From Ciona savignyi (taxonomy: Eukaryota > Chordata > Ascidiacea > Phlebobranchia > Cionidae): 64,000 nt of DNA. Below, one piece after another: positions 51,801 to 61,371 of this stretch; position 1 is the first letter of the stretch, and each line of letters begins with the position of its first letter. The notes below the pieces were generated by a model that saw only the letters and a program-made list of their open reading frames with translations, had not been told where the DNA came from and ran no database searches. The stretch spans positions 1,029,446 through 1,093,445 of the forward strand of contig CH003229.1 in assembly GCA_000149265.1 (NCBI GenBank), given 5' to 3'. The position numbers and the translations under genes are program-made.

Positions 51801-54800
51801 TCTTACGTGCGATTAAAAGCTCAGAATACCGCCCCTGGTTGTTACTTAAAGTTGTGAAGAGTTCACTTGTGAAAACACTTGTTCCTTACCGTTTTGGCCG
51901 ACCCTTCGGCTATTTATTTAAAATAGCTTAAACACTTTCAAAGGAAAAAATGAACGACTGCTTAGGATATGACAGTTGTTATCCGTGGCTAGGAATATAA
52001 GGTTATTGGCTTATTAATCAAGATTTGGTCAGTTAGACAAAATGAATGCTTTAACCCACATTTTAAAAATATGGTCGGATTTGCCAAGTAAAATGCGGCA
52101 AACACCATTGCCATATACTTTATAAAGTACTTCTAGTCTCGCTGTGTAACTATCATCTAAGTTTGCCTTACTTGAATCTATAGTGCTGGTTTTTACCGAC
52201 GAGCAGTATGGTAATACAGTATCGGGCCTGGAGCATGTTGTAGATGTTGTTCTGCTAGCGCAGCCTTGGTCGGTTTCCTCGTTGCATTGAACACAACTTC
52301 TGTATGTGGCCGCAGTAGCTGGAATGATCAAAGAAAATTTTAAACTAATACGATAAAAATATACACTGCATTCTAGTAACTCCCCTGATATTAATATAAT
52401 AACATAACCCGATTATACATTGTCCCCACACTATTATTTAGTTGTTCGATTTTGGGTATATTTTATTGTAGGCTACTGTTGTACTTTAGTCATGTGATTG
52501 TTAGAATTGTACTCGCGTACGACATTGCAACAACATATTTAAACATAGAAATGATTACTCAGCACGTTGAGTCAAAATAAAATAAGCCAAACATACGCAT
52601 GAGACCCTTTCAAAGTTTCTACACTAACCTGTAGCGCAATCCGATCCAGTGAATCCAGTTCTGCAAATGCAATTTCCAGAAAAGTAATTGCAGTCGCCTT
52701 GGTTGATATAGTTGAAGCAGTTTGTGGCACATTGTTTCAATTTTGCTGGAATTATTTAAAAACAAGCGAAGTAAAACGTCTTATTTTCACGACAGATACG
52801 TACCCGACCGAGTACTACAGTTAAACGAGCTTGTGTCTAAGTAAGGCAGCTTATACTATGTTTATACGAGTAAAAGAACGTAGCGGACTAAACATACAAA
52901 TGGCATATAGTTCCTCCGGTTGATCTAGCGGTTAAGTGCGTCGCCTTTCAATTGAAAAGTTGCAGGTGCGAAACCGGTCGCTAGCTAGACGGCTGTGTCC
53001 TTGGGCAAGGCACTTTGCGGACATTGCCTGAACCCATCGTATTAATGGGTTCTACAAAATTAAAGAAACGTGTCTATCATATACAACACACTGCAATAGC
53101 TCCGGTAACCCGACGATGGGCGCGAGGTGATCTGACGATTGCCCGTGTGATAACCCCCTTGGTTTGCCCATCCACGGGGATAAACATGGATATCCTATCC
53201 TGTATTCTATGTAGCCTACTTTACTTAGTATTATCAATTGACTTTTTAAAAAGGGGCGTTCAACGCCAATATAGAAATATACGTGACAGTACTATAAAAT
53301 GAATTATAAGCCGAAGGGTTTCATTGGTAGGCTATACAGATTTCATGAAATTGATTTTGAAAAACAATGGCAGGATATTGATTTATTACAAAATATATTT
53401 TACGGTCTAGCGATCTTTGAAAAATTTACCTTAGACAACATATTCTATTAAACTTCGCTCCCCGAAGTTTATGTGGTAAAAATACAAGGAAATTGTACCA
53501 ACGTATTATTATGAGTACCCTTTAAAATCGACGATTTATTTCACTCCCCATTATCAGCGTAACGCTCGTGACTGGCATGTCGTTTCGCCCTCTATTCCGC
53601 AAAAAGGAATTGCTGGATACGGGTTATCTTTTTACATATTATGGTCTGTCGAGATTGAAATCAGGTTGAAACTTTTAGTTATGTTAAATGCCTTGTGCCT
53701 TATTGAACCGACCTTTAATTTTACAGTGACCCCAAAAGGAATACTCGACAGAACTATACATAAACCCTGATAAGCTATTAAAAGCTTCTTTATGTTATCC
53801 GAGACTTGTTTTTTTTGTTATATTTCAACACATTACAATATTGATAACAGCACCAATACAATACAGATGTGGTACTTACTTGTTGGTAACGAGTTGCAGT
53901 AGTCCGTTTTGCACGAATAGTAACATGTTGTAGATTCCCCAACGTCGCCGCTACGAATGGTTGTTACACATTTGTTGGCTGTCGGCATGTTTGCCGTAGA
54001 CTGATCCTGATCGGTTCTTGGATCGACGCATCCTCGTGTCACGCGTGAAGGTAATCCTGCGACACAGTTGTGCAAGATTTACAATATAGGCTGGACTACA
54101 ATCGGTAAGCAGCAACTACAACTCGTTATAGTAGCCATGTAAAGCACGACTGTATACACTACTATACAATATAACACATTTGGATTCACTGCTTTTTTAT
54201 TAAAAAATAATCTTTTTTGAAAGAGCATATTCATACTTTCAGTGTGGTAAATACGTCGGCTATCATTTTATTTCCGCAAACGTCATTTGTCTAATGTGAG
54301 AATACTTAGAACTTGAATACATTTGATTTTATTTCATTAATTATATGAAACTCACGTTTCTAGGATTAGTTTCTAGGATTAAAAATCACGTTTCTAATTA
54401 ATTTGGTGAACCGCATTAACCCTAGACATTCTCTTAAACGAAGATTGTTATAATATTAAGATAGATATAAATAAAGTAAATATAATGTTTCGTTATTTTT
54501 GGTAAGAAAATTTTACCGTCGTTAAACTGAAATATGATCTGGCAGTAGTGTTGCAATGATGTGCATTTTATAGTTGGAATATTCGAAACCTGGTCATAGC
54601 AGTCGTCGTGATACGGCCCGTTGTATGTGTTCACAATGCATGTCCGACAAGACACCTGACCTGAAATAACATCGCAACATTCTTCAACTTAATAAAACAC
54701 TTTTTGAGTAATGTAAAGCATGGAATTAAACCTTTTTTTATATAGGAGCATTTACTGAGATATTTGAAAAGTTTTCAAAACTTTTTATTTAAACCTTTTT

Positions 54801-54943
54801 AACTCTTAATTTAATAGACTATTAAATGAATATTTCCCTTGCAAAAAAACTAAAAGTTGTTTTATTTAAAAATATTCTTTCTTACCCTGGGCGATGCCTG
54901 ACAGTAGAAAAACAGTGCCGACAAAAGAACTAAGCAGAAGCAT
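39891..54943 (-). CDS. Secreted or GPI-type protein with four Ly6/uPAR domains and one EGF module
   Basis: Exons 5' to 3': 54886-54943, 54517-54660, 53880-54056, 52629-52745, 52172-52318, 41969-42133, 41492-41644, 41137-41289, 40435-40644, 39891-40040. All nine introns are phase 1 and all junctions keep frame (491 codons plus one base). Exon 1 is a signal peptide ([20 protein letters not shown]). Exon pairs 2+3, 5+6, 7+8 and 9+10 each encode one three-finger domain. The first half has CxxC and a YC or FC, and the second half has RGC or RAC..C..C and a closing CN (DYCN, NGCN, DGCN, DGCN). Exon 4 has six Cys with a CIC and GFTG, an EGF-like module. In the known family Ly6/uPAR domains bind protein ligands at the cell surface, often GPI-anchored. 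No stop is reached, so one or more exons are missing; 37400-37470 is a weak candidate for a Ser/Thr/Pro-rich end. A 9-kb transposon fills the intron between exons 5 and 6. Confidence 0.85.
40071..40152 (-). mobile_element. SINE-A tail fragment
   Basis: Tail and start of the body. It ends about 30 bp before the acceptor of exon 39891-40040 of the Ly6-EGF gene. Confidence 0.7.
40690..40805 (+). mobile_element. SINE-B copy
   Basis: Same family: GTCGTGTGAC head, then TACAAAAACGGTCCTTGTGA and box B GGGTTCAAAAAC. Confidence 0.6.
41042..41112 (+). mobile_element. SINE-B fragment
   Basis: Second half only, ending in a poly-A-like stretch 24 bp from the donor of exon 41137-41289. Confidence 0.5.
41728..41880 (+). 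mobile_element. SINE-A copy with internal deletion
   Basis: Head and first part of the body joined to a short tail. Confidence 0.7.
43062..43542 (+). repeat. 5' LTR of the nested Ty3/gypsy-like element
   Basis: About 99 percent identical to 45712-46192 by eye. Confidence 0.88.
44066..45220 (+). CDS. Gag/protease-like open frame of the nested LTR element
   Basis: A 384-aa frame. The N-terminal half is basic, rich in Arg/Lys/Ser and without a recognisable zinc knuckle. Residues around 130-235 follow the layout of the Ty3/gypsy aspartic protease region ([17 protein letters not shown].. and later [18 protein letters not shown]). The C-terminus is Pro-rich. Function is unknown; it is treated here as part of a fossil or non-autonomous element. 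Confidence 0.6.
   Translation: MVIKYLDTTMMHNSGVSFYRFADRKNKPTSFTSARTPSQKMVSGACDILSYDPIRPYSNRLSSKSGASMSNFRLSCEVKVDSPFKSRFRCHFGINGRRKVRKVNNRKRKRFNRPFSKRLSKSAPPRSLFFVADYKTGTRYFVDESEECSVLPPMDNVKSLFNSGNCPSTLNDTNIKVSGKETVFISFNGVGKFRWSFRVGNVLHPVIGRDFLRYFGFKVDARNCRLVKVPTYKRVSDIRFQSKRNLAFVYGICARNYNASFRPSLSRVVPYVENGETCRLSASNCPESFPIVKSVCTNAAEVNKLATAVLPVCKASVQFKHNNIRDRTAQNESPVAPPIPPRVAYPPPVPQQATTPPPIPRRHTRSVYGTYTVPSLIERIAVVS
45712..46192 (+). repeat. 3' LTR of the nested Ty3/gypsy-like element
   Basis: Direct copy of the 5' LTR. The frame of the host transposase resumes immediately after it. Confidence 0.88.
46705..46905 (+). mobile_element. SINE-A copy, diverged, inside the Harbinger-like element
   Basis: Body and tail recognisable. 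It lies within the intron of the transposase gene. Confidence 0.55.
47862..49680. repeat. Long repeat D with 337-bp tandem units
   Basis: Begins CTAGAGAGTGCCAACCACGT, then has about three tandem units marked by TGCATATCTAGACC at 48828, 49164 and 49501 (spacing 336-337 bp). It ends near GGGACCCATAATAA. SINE-A 48143-48438 interrupts it. A related copy fills 63049 to the window end, and a short start fragment lies at 33097-33135. No coding capacity is visible. Confidence 0.75.
48143..48438 (+). mobile_element. SINE-A copy, near full length
   Basis: Well-preserved copy interrupting the long repeat that starts at 47862. Confidence 0.85.
49702..51597 (-). pseudogene. Myb/SANT-like partner gene of the Harbinger-like element
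   Basis: Exon 1 (51418-51597, ATG at 51595-51597) encodes [18 protein letters not shown] and ends at GTAAGT. Exon 2 (from 51166) continues [18 protein letters not shown] and [17 protein letters not shown], the trihelix-like Myb domain of PIF/Harbinger ORF1. A stop at 50939 follows directly, and no clear donor is seen before it. Further pieces on the same strand, 50552-50791 ([20 protein letters not shown]) and 49702-49932 (a Gln/Glu-rich coiled coil starting [12 protein letters not shown]), probably are later exons. It points away from the transposase. Confidence 0.7.
52629..52745 (-). CDS. EGF-like exon of the Ly6-EGF gene
   Basis: A phase 1-1 exon of 38 full codons with cysteines spaced as in an EGF domain, including [13 protein letters not shown]. 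It is placed between the first and second three-finger domains and is shuffled as a unit. Confidence 0.82.
52913..53207 (+). mobile_element. SINE-A copy, near full length
   Basis: Well preserved, in the intron between the EGF-like exon and the preceding exon of the Ly6-EGF gene. Confidence 0.85.
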
Positions 54944-55036
54944 ACTTATTTTGTTTAGTAAATTGCGTACAAATTATTGCAGGAATGACTCAAAGTATCT
55001 TCCGTTATAAGGTGCGCTTGATTGTGTGATAGCCCG

Positions 55037-55044
55037 CTTATATA
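55037..55044 (-). promoter_or_regulatory. TATA box of the Ly6-EGF gene
   Basis: TATATAAG in minus sense lies 94 bp upstream of the start codon. That would put a transcription start near 55010 and give a 5' UTR of about 65 nt. The position is typical; use is inferred. Confidence 0.6.
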
Positions 55045-55243
55045 GCCTGCAGGCGTATATTGACCAAGTTGACATGACAACGTAATGTATATTTCAATCT
55101 AAGGAGAACGTCTTGTTCATCCTTAGAGTTGGTAAACACCCACACTCATGCTGGAATTACCCACTGAGAAATATTTGTCAAGCCTTCACCCAGCAGACGA
55201 ATTACCGGTTTAATATTAGCACACTTAATAATTTATTACACAC

Positions 55244-55618
55244 TGTTGACGTCAACAATTCCCTTTTTCAGTACTGTATGACCCGGGTTGTTTATAATAT
55301 TTATTGCGCCACCTATCGGCGAACTTTCCGTTCTTTGTTTCATTTTCAGTTTTGCGCCAGTTTTCGGCGATGTCATAAGTCAGTTGTAACCTTTATATAA
55401 GATTAATTTGTATTAATATGTTTTTGTTTATTTATTAGTGACTATCAATAACTAAATTTAATCTCCTGGCTCCTGACTCCTGACTTCTGATATTGTTGTT
55501 TGAATTATTTTGGAACGTTTGACCTGAATACACTTTGAATCGAGCATTAAATGATAATAGTCACTTATTCGTCACGGCCGAAACATCGCGCCGACTGTTG
55601 AGGGATTTAGCTTCAACA
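55244..55618 (+). repeat. 5' LTR of the BEL/Pao fossil
   Basis: Bounded by TG..CA, with target duplication CACAC just outside. Confidence 0.88.
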
Positions 55619-55634
55619 TTATTAAATTTAAGTT

Positions 55635-56072
55635 ATGAACAAAATGGACAGCGAACCTTTGATTGATCTGACAGCTGATGAGAGTTCAAACAAAAGTGCC
55701 ACAGAGCTGATTGAAGAACTAATTGGTGGACAGTTAAACTTACGTCCAAACATTGTGTTTAAAACAAATCATAAAGTCTCTCAAAGTTTGTGTTCTAATA
55801 TGGGCGGAATGGATGGAAAACCAGATTTAGATGTCCTGAAACAAAGACATCAAGAAATTTCTCATGCAAAATTGCTACTTGAAGAGGAAGATAAATTGAT
55901 TTTGAGCCAAATGAACATTAAAGATGGAGACAAATCTAAGGTGAGAACGGATTTTAAAGTGATTGATACAACTGAAAGTTTTGATGAATGCCCTAATTCT
56001 CGGTCATCACCTAATTTAAGGGAACAATGTAGCTCTGTAAAAGGTGATGCCTTAAGGCGGATGCACATATGA
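55635..56072 (+). pseudogene. Gag N-terminal part of the BEL/Pao fossil
   Basis: Open frame beginning 17 bp after the LTR, acidic and helical (LKQRHQEISHAKLLLEEED), as expected of the start of a BEL/Pao polyprotein. The nested DNA element begins inside its 3' end. Confidence 0.6.
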
Positions 56073-58441
56073 CAAGTTTTGCGGCTGCGGGCGGGGAATC
56101 CCCAAGCAGTAAGCGGCGCGGCTGCGGTCATCTTGTGCGGCTGTGCGACTCACCTATGCACACCACATTCACATCGCCCGGTTTCCAAGGACGCTATTGC
56201 AATGCAAAGATTGGTACTAAAATGGCCTTTTATTTGCAAATCAAGGGTTTAGAGTTTATGATTAGGCATATACCTTCCTAGAACTGATTTTCTAGTCAAA
56301 AGATAAGTTCATTTCATTCAATGTATTAGGTTAGGATTACTATTTTTTGCAAAATACTTAAAAAGAGAAGAGATTAATGAGAATTGACTAAACTTTTGAC
56401 TGCAAACGACACCAGCAAATGTTTCCCAAAGTTGAGTGGTTTTAATGCCCAACTGGGCTAACCTGTTCATATCTGATTACCCGAAGAGTCAAATTTTTTT
56501 CTCTTCGTCATTGTCAATACAAAAAAAATAACAATTAAATCACTACTGGCAAGTGAGGAATTTATTCAATAGTAGACAAAGGGATAGAAATTTGAAAGAA
56601 CACATGGAACAAAATTATTATATAAACATTAGGAAAAGTATGGTTACATGCATGTCCTCTTTATTCAATATTTCTCTGCTGTCTAAGTCCTCCATTTTAT
56701 TCAATACCACACACCTGGTGGACCTGGACAGGAGACACAAACTGAATAAAGAGGGCATACATGTAACAAAATGGAAACAGTAAGAAAAGAACAATATATA
56801 CAATTAAAATAAATATCACTATCATGTGGATGACTCAGTCATGTGAATTTCTACTGAGAAATAAAATTCTACCACATCAGCTAGTTTAGTACGAAGTTGT
56901 AGTCCCAAATTGACCGTAGTGTTCAAGCCAGTGTAAATTTGATTCTGTGTGCATTACAGCCAGGGTGCTTTTTTGCAATCTCTGTATGTGAAAGAAATTT
57001 TTTTACTTACTCTGCACAAAAACATTGACCACAACCAACAACACTGTTTAACTTAACTACATATGAAAATAAAACTTTCTCAATTTTTTTTTATAATAAT
57101 CAATTAAAAATTTGAAATATTCTAAAAAGAGTGGAAATACCAAACCGACCACTATCCTATAACACAAACCGCTAACCATTACTTCATGCCCCTCTACCAA
57201 TGTTCATGAAGATATAACTTACAGTATGAATGATTCAATCATATGTAGTTTCTTCTTTTCTGTCTTTTCCAGCTTGGTACTAATACAGTGCCGGTATGGG
57301 TTACTAGCATTAATTTTCCAGATTGTCCAACACATCTGACAAATCTTCTGTAATTTCACAAAAAGACAAACTCAGATCTTAAATCTCTCTCTGTCAACAT
57401 CTTGTGTACCCATACCTGTCTAGAAAAAAAACAATAAAAATTAACTATCAAAATACTGTATTGTATTGGTATACACATCCATACAAATATATATATTTAA
57501 TATATAGTGAGAGTGACCGACCAGTTCGGGAAGCCATTTCAACAAGGTCTCGGGAGTGCATGACTTAATAATTTGTAGTTTTTGCAGTGTAGGCCTAATC
57601 CACAACATTGCAAAAAAACTAAACAGGGTACCAATATCAATGTGCACTGATCAATTAATATATTTGAAAGTATAACAAGAAAGTTTTTAAGTAACGGTAA
57701 TAACGAGAGTGAATGGCATATATATATATATATATACATATGGCGTTAACTGAAAATCCAACAATTTACAAAAAACTGGCAAGATACTACAGCAAAACAG
57801 GAAGGCACAAAAAAAACATAAGTTATCTAGTTTGGTGCCTCCAGTATGACTAGTCAACTCCAGGGTTTTATCGGTGCCTCCTAAATTTTGAAGTTAAATA
57901 ATATTCTATTATACCAGCACTGCTTTTTGTGTAATCTTACTTCACTTGAAAGTGAAACAATACAATAATTAAAATTAAATAGCCTAATATCTTACCTTCC
58001 AGGATCACACTCAGTTTCATAATGTATGCTTTAATTACTTTATTGGTTTCCTCAACGTTTTTTAACTTTAATGCCTCGTCCATATTTAGGCTACAAATCC
58101 TACAATTTTAAATAAAGTTGGTTAAATATGAGTCTTGGACCTAATCCACAAAGCAAAACAACAATACATCTATCCCAGGCTAAATTATTAACCAAACTAT
58201 GCTGCAATATTAAAAAAATGCATTTTTTTGCTTTTAACCAGATTTGTAGCTGTGCGGCTTCTGCGGCAAAGTAGAAATTTTTCTACTCGGCCGCAAGCGC
58301 CGCAGGACCGAGAAAATTGACCGCTTATTGGCGCACAAGCCGCTCAAAAACCCCGTTGCGGCGATGTGTGCACTGACACGCGGCAGAGCCGCGCCGTAAG
58401 CACTCTGCGGCAGCCGCAGACGGGTATGTGTGCATCCGCCT
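56055..58441. mobile_element. TIR DNA element with TTA target duplication, nested in the BEL/Pao gag
   Basis: The ends AGGCGGATGCACA and TGTGCATCCGCCT are inverted repeats. The flanks are TTA (56052-56054) and TTA (58442-58444), the 3-bp duplication typical of PIF/Harbinger. Subterminal stretches are rich in GCGGC/GCCGC repeats, unlike the AT-rich surroundings. At most an exon-like scrap is coding: minus strand about 58017-58083, starting MDEALKLKNVEETNK and ending at GTAAGA. 57530-57590 minus may be another. No transposase is seen, so it is probably non-autonomous. Confidence 0.8.
56640..56770. repeat. Hairpin inside the nested TIR element
   Basis: ACATGCATGTCCTCTTTATT on the left matches, inverted, AATAAAGAGGGCATACATGT on the right. 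Smaller inverted pieces lie between them. It explains the mirror-image open frames on both strands here. Confidence 0.7.
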
Positions 58442-60226
58442 TTACAACTTGATAAGTCAAATGATCTTCTTGAACTAACTAATGCAATTAAGGTAATGGC
58501 GGCATCAATGCAAAGAGGGCCTCTCCCAGTCCGTACCCTGACTAAGTTTGATGGAAGTGCTCTAGAGTTTCATAAGTTTAAAACTGAGTTTCGAAATAAT
58601 ATTATGGATTCGGTCATGGATGCATCCACCCGATTGAACTATTTGATGAACTTGTGTACAGGTAAAGCCTACGAGGCAATTCGATCATGTTTTGTGATTG
58701 AACCACCAGAGAAAGGTTTTGAAATGGCTATGTCTATTTTGGACGAACAGTTTGGGCAACGTCATCGAATTGTGCATGCCCATCTTGACACACTAACCAT
58801 AGGAGACAACTTACCAGATGGAGACCACAATGCACTGTTTAAATTATGGACAGAAATGAATAGCTGTTACAATACGTTAATTGCATTTGGGTGCTCAAAC
58901 TATTTGGAAGATGCTAACTTGATTGAGAAATTGTACCGACGTCTACCAAAAGGTCTACAAGTTGGGATTCTAAGAGATTGTAGAATGAGGATAAGCGAAG
59001 GACAATTACCGTGTTTTTCTGAAATAATGCACCACGTTGATATTGCTGCAAAACTGAGAAACACTTCACTTGGACAAATTGCATTTGAAAGAGATGCAAT
59101 TTCACACTCCACTCAGAATATAAGCAAGGATAACCGAAGTTGTGGAAAACAAATAGTTGGATTAAACACTAGCGGGATTATTAATATGCAATCGTTCAGG
59201 AACCTTCAACGAAACACAAAATACCCAAGTACCGTTTCATGTCTACTTTGTGAAAACCCACATCATTTGTATGAGTGTGAGCAATTCATGCAATGTACGC
59301 CACATCAAAGATTTGACATTGTAAAAAAGAGGGGCGCTTGTTTTAATTGTCTGGTCAGAGGACATAGTGCTGGTGCTTGCTTCAATAGAAGAAGATGTCA
59401 AAGTTGTGGATATAAGCATCATTCGCTGCTGCATTTTCAAAGATCTCACACACTACCATCATGGGAACCGAAAGTATCTAGTAATCAAGTACTGACTGGC
59501 GCCAGCAACGCAATAGTGGATATTTCTAAGAGAACTCGATTTCGTGTGCTACCCGTTGAAGTTTGGTCTGCTGATAGAAACTGCTCTGTGCTAACTTATG
59601 CATTTCTGGACAGTGGAGCCTCCCATACTATGTGTAAGACAAGTCTATTGAACAAACTGATGCCAACAATTTCACCACATGAAAGAAGAGGAACCAAGTT
59701 TACAATAAAAACTTTGAACCACTCGGTAGATCATAATAGTTGTTTAATGAAGTTGTCAATCAAAGGATTGTACGAGCAGGATATCTTTTCACTTGGAGAT
59801 GTATTGGTTGTTCCTGAGTTACCTGATGTGCATGACAGTATACCAACACAAAAGGATAAATATAAGTATCCTCATCTCAGAAATTTACATTTTCCATGTT
59901 TAAACCTAAATGAGGTTGAGTTGCTGATCGGATCGGACAATGAGCTGGCCACAGAAGAAATTTCTCGGCGCCGCATGTCGGGTTGCCCAACCGCCATTCG
60001 AACACGTCTTGGATGGACTCTTAATGGAGTAGAGTCAAATAATGCTTCAAATGACACATGTGTGTCTGTGAATTGTTGTAAAGTTAGCACTCAAACGTTG
60101 CACCAACAACATAAGCACATGTTCCCCCACAACCTTTGTGATACTAAGCACATGAAAGAAGAATCCCTTTCAAGGGAAGGTCAACAAAAGTATAAACTCA
60201 TGGACAAGTCACTACGAAAGACGTAA
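58430..60226 (+). pseudogene. Gag, zinc-knuckle and protease region of the BEL/Pao fossil
   Basis: The long frame shows the BEL/Pao order. First comes a capsid-like domain (LTKFDGSALEFHKFKTEF, DUF1759-type), then Cys/His knuckles (CLLCENPHHLYEC, CFNCLVRGHSAGAC, CQSCGYKHH). An aspartic-protease-like segment (AFLDSGASHTM, DUF1758-type) and the following LLIGSDN complete it. The first residues of the frame belong to the nested element's end. Confidence 0.75.
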
Positions 60227-60294
60227 ATGGATGTAATATAATCAGGCTGCCCTCGAAATTAAGCAAACCCATCTTTGCTGACGATCAAAGATTA

Positions 60295-60750
60295 GTGAAA
60301 CGCAGACACTATAGTCCAAAGAAGAAGGATAAAATGAGAGATTACAGAGATAACGAACATAAAAATCCAGACTATAGCACTGTCCCTGCTAAAAGGATTT
60401 GGTATAATCCCCACCAGCTGCTACAGGGGCCGGAGCACACCAACAAATTGACAAGGTTCCAGCAGGAAGATGCAAAGAAAAATACCACTGTGGCTGATTG
60501 CTTATATGTTATTACTTCAAGGGAAATGACTGAGTCTTGTATATCGCAGTTATCCAAATTTCTACACAGCAGTGGTATTTATCCCATAAAGTATAACCGT
60601 AACTGCCGCTGTGTTCTTTCCTTCCTACCAGGTGCTGATAGGTCATTAAAGCTCACTTGTGATTCGATGGATAAGTTTGCTGTTGGAAGGACATTGGGAG
60701 TAAATTTGTACTTACCACATGAGCTGCTCTGCTGGAGAGATACTGGATAG
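60295..60750 (+). pseudogene. Short frame near the 3' LTR of the BEL/Pao fossil
   Basis: About 150 residues, basic at the start (MKRRHYSPKKKDKMRDY), with no recognised domain. It may be captured or non-retroviral sequence. Nothing supports a function. Confidence 0.3.
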
Positions 60751-60977
60751 TTTGTGGCCAATCATTTGTAAAATCAAAAGATATTGGAACTGTTTAATTG
60801 TCGATTACACCATGATGTCCTTATGAGAAGAACACGAGTTGATACATCCTCTTCAACCTGGATGTTAGATGTTTGAAATGTACGTTTGAAAGATTTCAAT
60901 TAATTTTGTCTTTTTTGTGTACAGTTATTGTTTGTCGTTCGTTTTCGGAAAAAACTTTCGTTATTTTGGGGCCGGAA

Positions 60978-61366
60978 TGTTGACGTCAACAATTCCCTTT
61001 TTCAGTACTGTATGACCCGGGTTGTTTATAATATTTATTGCGCCACCTATCGGCGAACTTTCCGTTCTTTGTTTCATTTTCTAAACTCGTGTTTCAGTTT
61101 TGCGCCAGTTTTCTGCGATGTCATAAGTCAGTTGTAACCTTTATATAAGATTAATTTGTATTAATATGTTTTTGTTTATTTATTAGTGACTATCAATAAC
61201 TAAATTTAATATCCTGGCTCCTGACTCCTGACTTCTGATATTGTTGTTTGAATTATTTTGGAACGTTTGACCGGAATACACTTTGAATCGAGCATTAAAT
61301 GATAATAGTCACTTATTCGTCACGGCCCAAACATCGCGCCGACTGTTGAGGGATTTAGCTTCAACA
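60978..61366 (+). repeat. 3' LTR of the BEL/Pao fossil
   Basis: Near-identical to the 5' LTR and bounded outside by CACAC. Confidence 0.88.
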
Positions 61367-61371
61367 CACAC

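Larger units (their letters stand above)
42780..51837. mobile_element. PIF/Harbinger-like DNA transposon, about 9 kb with nested insertions
   Basis: The ends GGGGCGGTCTTCTGAGC and GCTCAGAATACCGCCCC are inverted repeats matching at 16 of 17 positions. Subterminal regions hold many copies of CTCGTAAGT/ACTTACGAG and CTCGCAAG motifs, possible protein-binding sites. Inside are a decayed transposase (plus strand) and a Myb/SANT-like gene (minus strand), the two-gene plan of PIF/Harbinger elements. Nested within are an LTR element (43062-46192), SINE-A copies (46705, 48143) and a repeat of 337-bp units (47862). The original element would be nearer 4 kb. No convincing target duplication is seen. It lies in an intron of the Ly6-EGF gene. 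Confidence 0.8.
55244..61366 (+). mobile_element. BEL/Pao LTR retrotransposon fossil with nested DNA element
   Basis: LTRs at 55244-55618 (375 bp) and 60978-61366 (389 bp) start TGTTGACGTCAAC and end AGCTTCAACA. They are nearly identical apart from a short length difference, so the element is fairly young. The 5-bp target duplication CACAC lies at 55239-55243 and 61367-61371. Interior parts are a gag-like frame, a 2.4-kb TIR element inserted in it (56055-58441), a gag/zinc-knuckle/protease region (58430-60226) and a further short frame (60295-60750). No reverse transcriptase or integrase is recognisable, so it is reduced and not autonomous. Confidence 0.85.

Noticed and set aside
56553-56803. 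Mirror-image ORFs on both strands
   Set aside because: Produced by the hairpin in the nested TIR element.
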